Below, in pieces: positions 63,636 through 64,000 of a stretch of DNA of 64,000 bases. Origin of the DNA: an uncultured Pelagibacteraceae bacterium (GTDB lineage Bacteria > Pseudomonadota > Alphaproteobacteria > Pelagibacterales > Pelagibacteraceae); assembly GCA_902578935.1 (NCBI GenBank), contig CACHEU010000001.1:186001-250000 (forward strand). The letters are read 5' to 3'. The stretch's first letter is position 1. Every line of letters begins with the position of its first letter. The position numbers and the translations under genes were made by a program. The notes below the pieces were generated by a model that was given only the letters and a program-made list of their open reading frames with translations, did no database searches and was not told the origin of the DNA.

Positions 63636-63686
63636 GTCTTTCAAATAGTCTTATTTTTTAATAAAAAACGATGATAATATAATTTA

Positions 63687-64000
63687 ATGGAGAAATCAGG
63701 AAAAAAAAGCGATAGAAGAGATTTTCTTTTTACAGCTACCTATACTGTTGGGGCAGTGGGAATAGGCGCAACAATTTGGCCATTTATAGATCAAATGAAT
63801 CCGGACAACTCTGTCAAAGCTTTAGCAACTACAGAGGTAGATATAAGTCAAATTCAACCAGGAAAATCAATAACAGTTCTTTGGAGAGGTAAACCAGTAT
63901 TTATCAAAAGACGAACAGAAACTGAAATTTCTGAAGCCCAATCAGTTAATTTGGAGGAATTAAAACATCCAGAAAAAGATGCAGACAGAGTAAAAAAGCC
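63687..64000 (+). CDS. petA: Ubiquinol-cytochrome c reductase iron-sulfur (Rieske) subunit, N-terminal part (cut by window edge)
   Basis: The first 104 codons are visible; the ORF track misses it because the stop is outside the window. A twin-arginine signal/anchor (SDRRDFLFTAT followed by the hydrophobic VGAVGIGATIWPF) is typical of Rieske proteins, and DQMNPD begins the hinge. The VLWRGKPVFIKRRT segment is the conserved Rieske-domain entry. The Fe-S ligands lie beyond the window. It would begin the bc1 operon. Confidence 0.93.
   Translation, partial: MEKSGKKSDRRDFLFTATYTVGAVGIGATIWPFIDQMNPDNSVKALATTEVDISQIQPGKSITVLWRGKPVFIKRRTETEISEAQSVNLEELKHPEKDADRVKK

Noticed and set aside
63678-63683. 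Perfect TATAAT just before petA as its promoter
   Set aside because: It ends 3 nt before the ATG, so transcription would begin at or inside the start codon, and no -35 is visible at good spacing; expected by chance in AT-rich DNA.

Overview
The window is a gene-dense, AT-rich stretch of an alphaproteobacterial chromosome, most likely from the SAR11 group (Pelagibacterales) or a close relative. The support is gene order and content: ffs-dnaX-ybaB-recR, hisS-hisZ-short hisG, DciA-dsbA-smc, ispH-thrB-rnhA, a split ATP synthase locus with b and b' subunits, CcrM, DUF2093, DUF1289 and DUF3035 proteins, a tRNA-His without G-1, and retinal-synthesis genes ending in blh. Genes overlap or are separated by a few bases almost everywhere. 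I see no rRNA, CRISPR array, insertion sequence, integrase or prophage. No stretch over 300 bases lacks a gene; the largest gap, 10197-10436, holds several hairpins.

Layout. 1-3.8 kb: argD (cut by the window edge), argF, a membrane-anchored cytochrome c, kdsB, pheA. 3.8-6.5 kb: SRP RNA, dnaX, ybaB, recR. 6.5-10.2 kb: malate synthase G, accA with an unusual membrane tail, a cold-shock gene. 10.2-15.6 kb: tRNA-His, hisS, hisZ, hisG, then convergent groES-groEL with a heat-shock-type promoter. 15.6-22 kb: HAD hydrolase, ribF, ileS, lspA, a short DUF3035 lipoprotein, pgi. 22-29.7 kb, minus strand: ubiA, msbA, waaA, lpxK, lpxL, purD and rsmD (lipid A/Kdo, ubiquinone, purine), with DUF2093 on the plus strand. 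29.8-32.5 kb: small membrane proteins, DUF1289, a quinone reductase, rsmE. 32.5-40.7 kb: an aa3-type cytochrome oxidase operon with two subunit III genes, ctaB, Cox11, thrC, peroxiredoxin. 40.7-53.7 kb, minus strand: a co-directional run from dciA through dsbA, smc, the F0 genes, crtI-crtB-crtY-blh, ispH, thrB, rnhA and a rhodanese. 53.7-64 kb: mutY, an FAD monooxygenase, ccrM, rnhB, a uracil-DNA glycosylase, a TPR protein, ispE, tRNA-Gln, cca, greA, hemF and the start of the Rieske gene petA.

How the genes work together. The respiratory and light-energy parts are notable: cytochrome oxidase with its assembly factors, a Rieske protein, F0 ATP synthase, and directly behind F0 the genes that turn phytoene precursors into retinal. 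Rhodopsin and crtE are not in the window. Two MEP-pathway genes (ispH, ispE) supply isoprenoids.

Most interesting signals: (1) three coding sequences (dnaX, hisS, cca) begin only 4-5 nt after the 3' end of a stable RNA (SRP RNA, tRNA-His, tRNA-Gln) with no room for a Shine-Dalgarno; in one case the tRNA is the substrate of the downstream synthetase. (2) AccA carries a C-terminal hydrophobic tail. (3) SMC is short and has no hinge that I can recognise. (4) The glycine riboswitch known upstream of SAR11 malate synthase is absent. (5) dnaX has an A11 tract at its gamma/tau boundary with stops in both other frames. (6) A terminator hairpin lies inside the hisG coding sequence. (7) mutY and dciA start head to head within the six bases ATGCAT.
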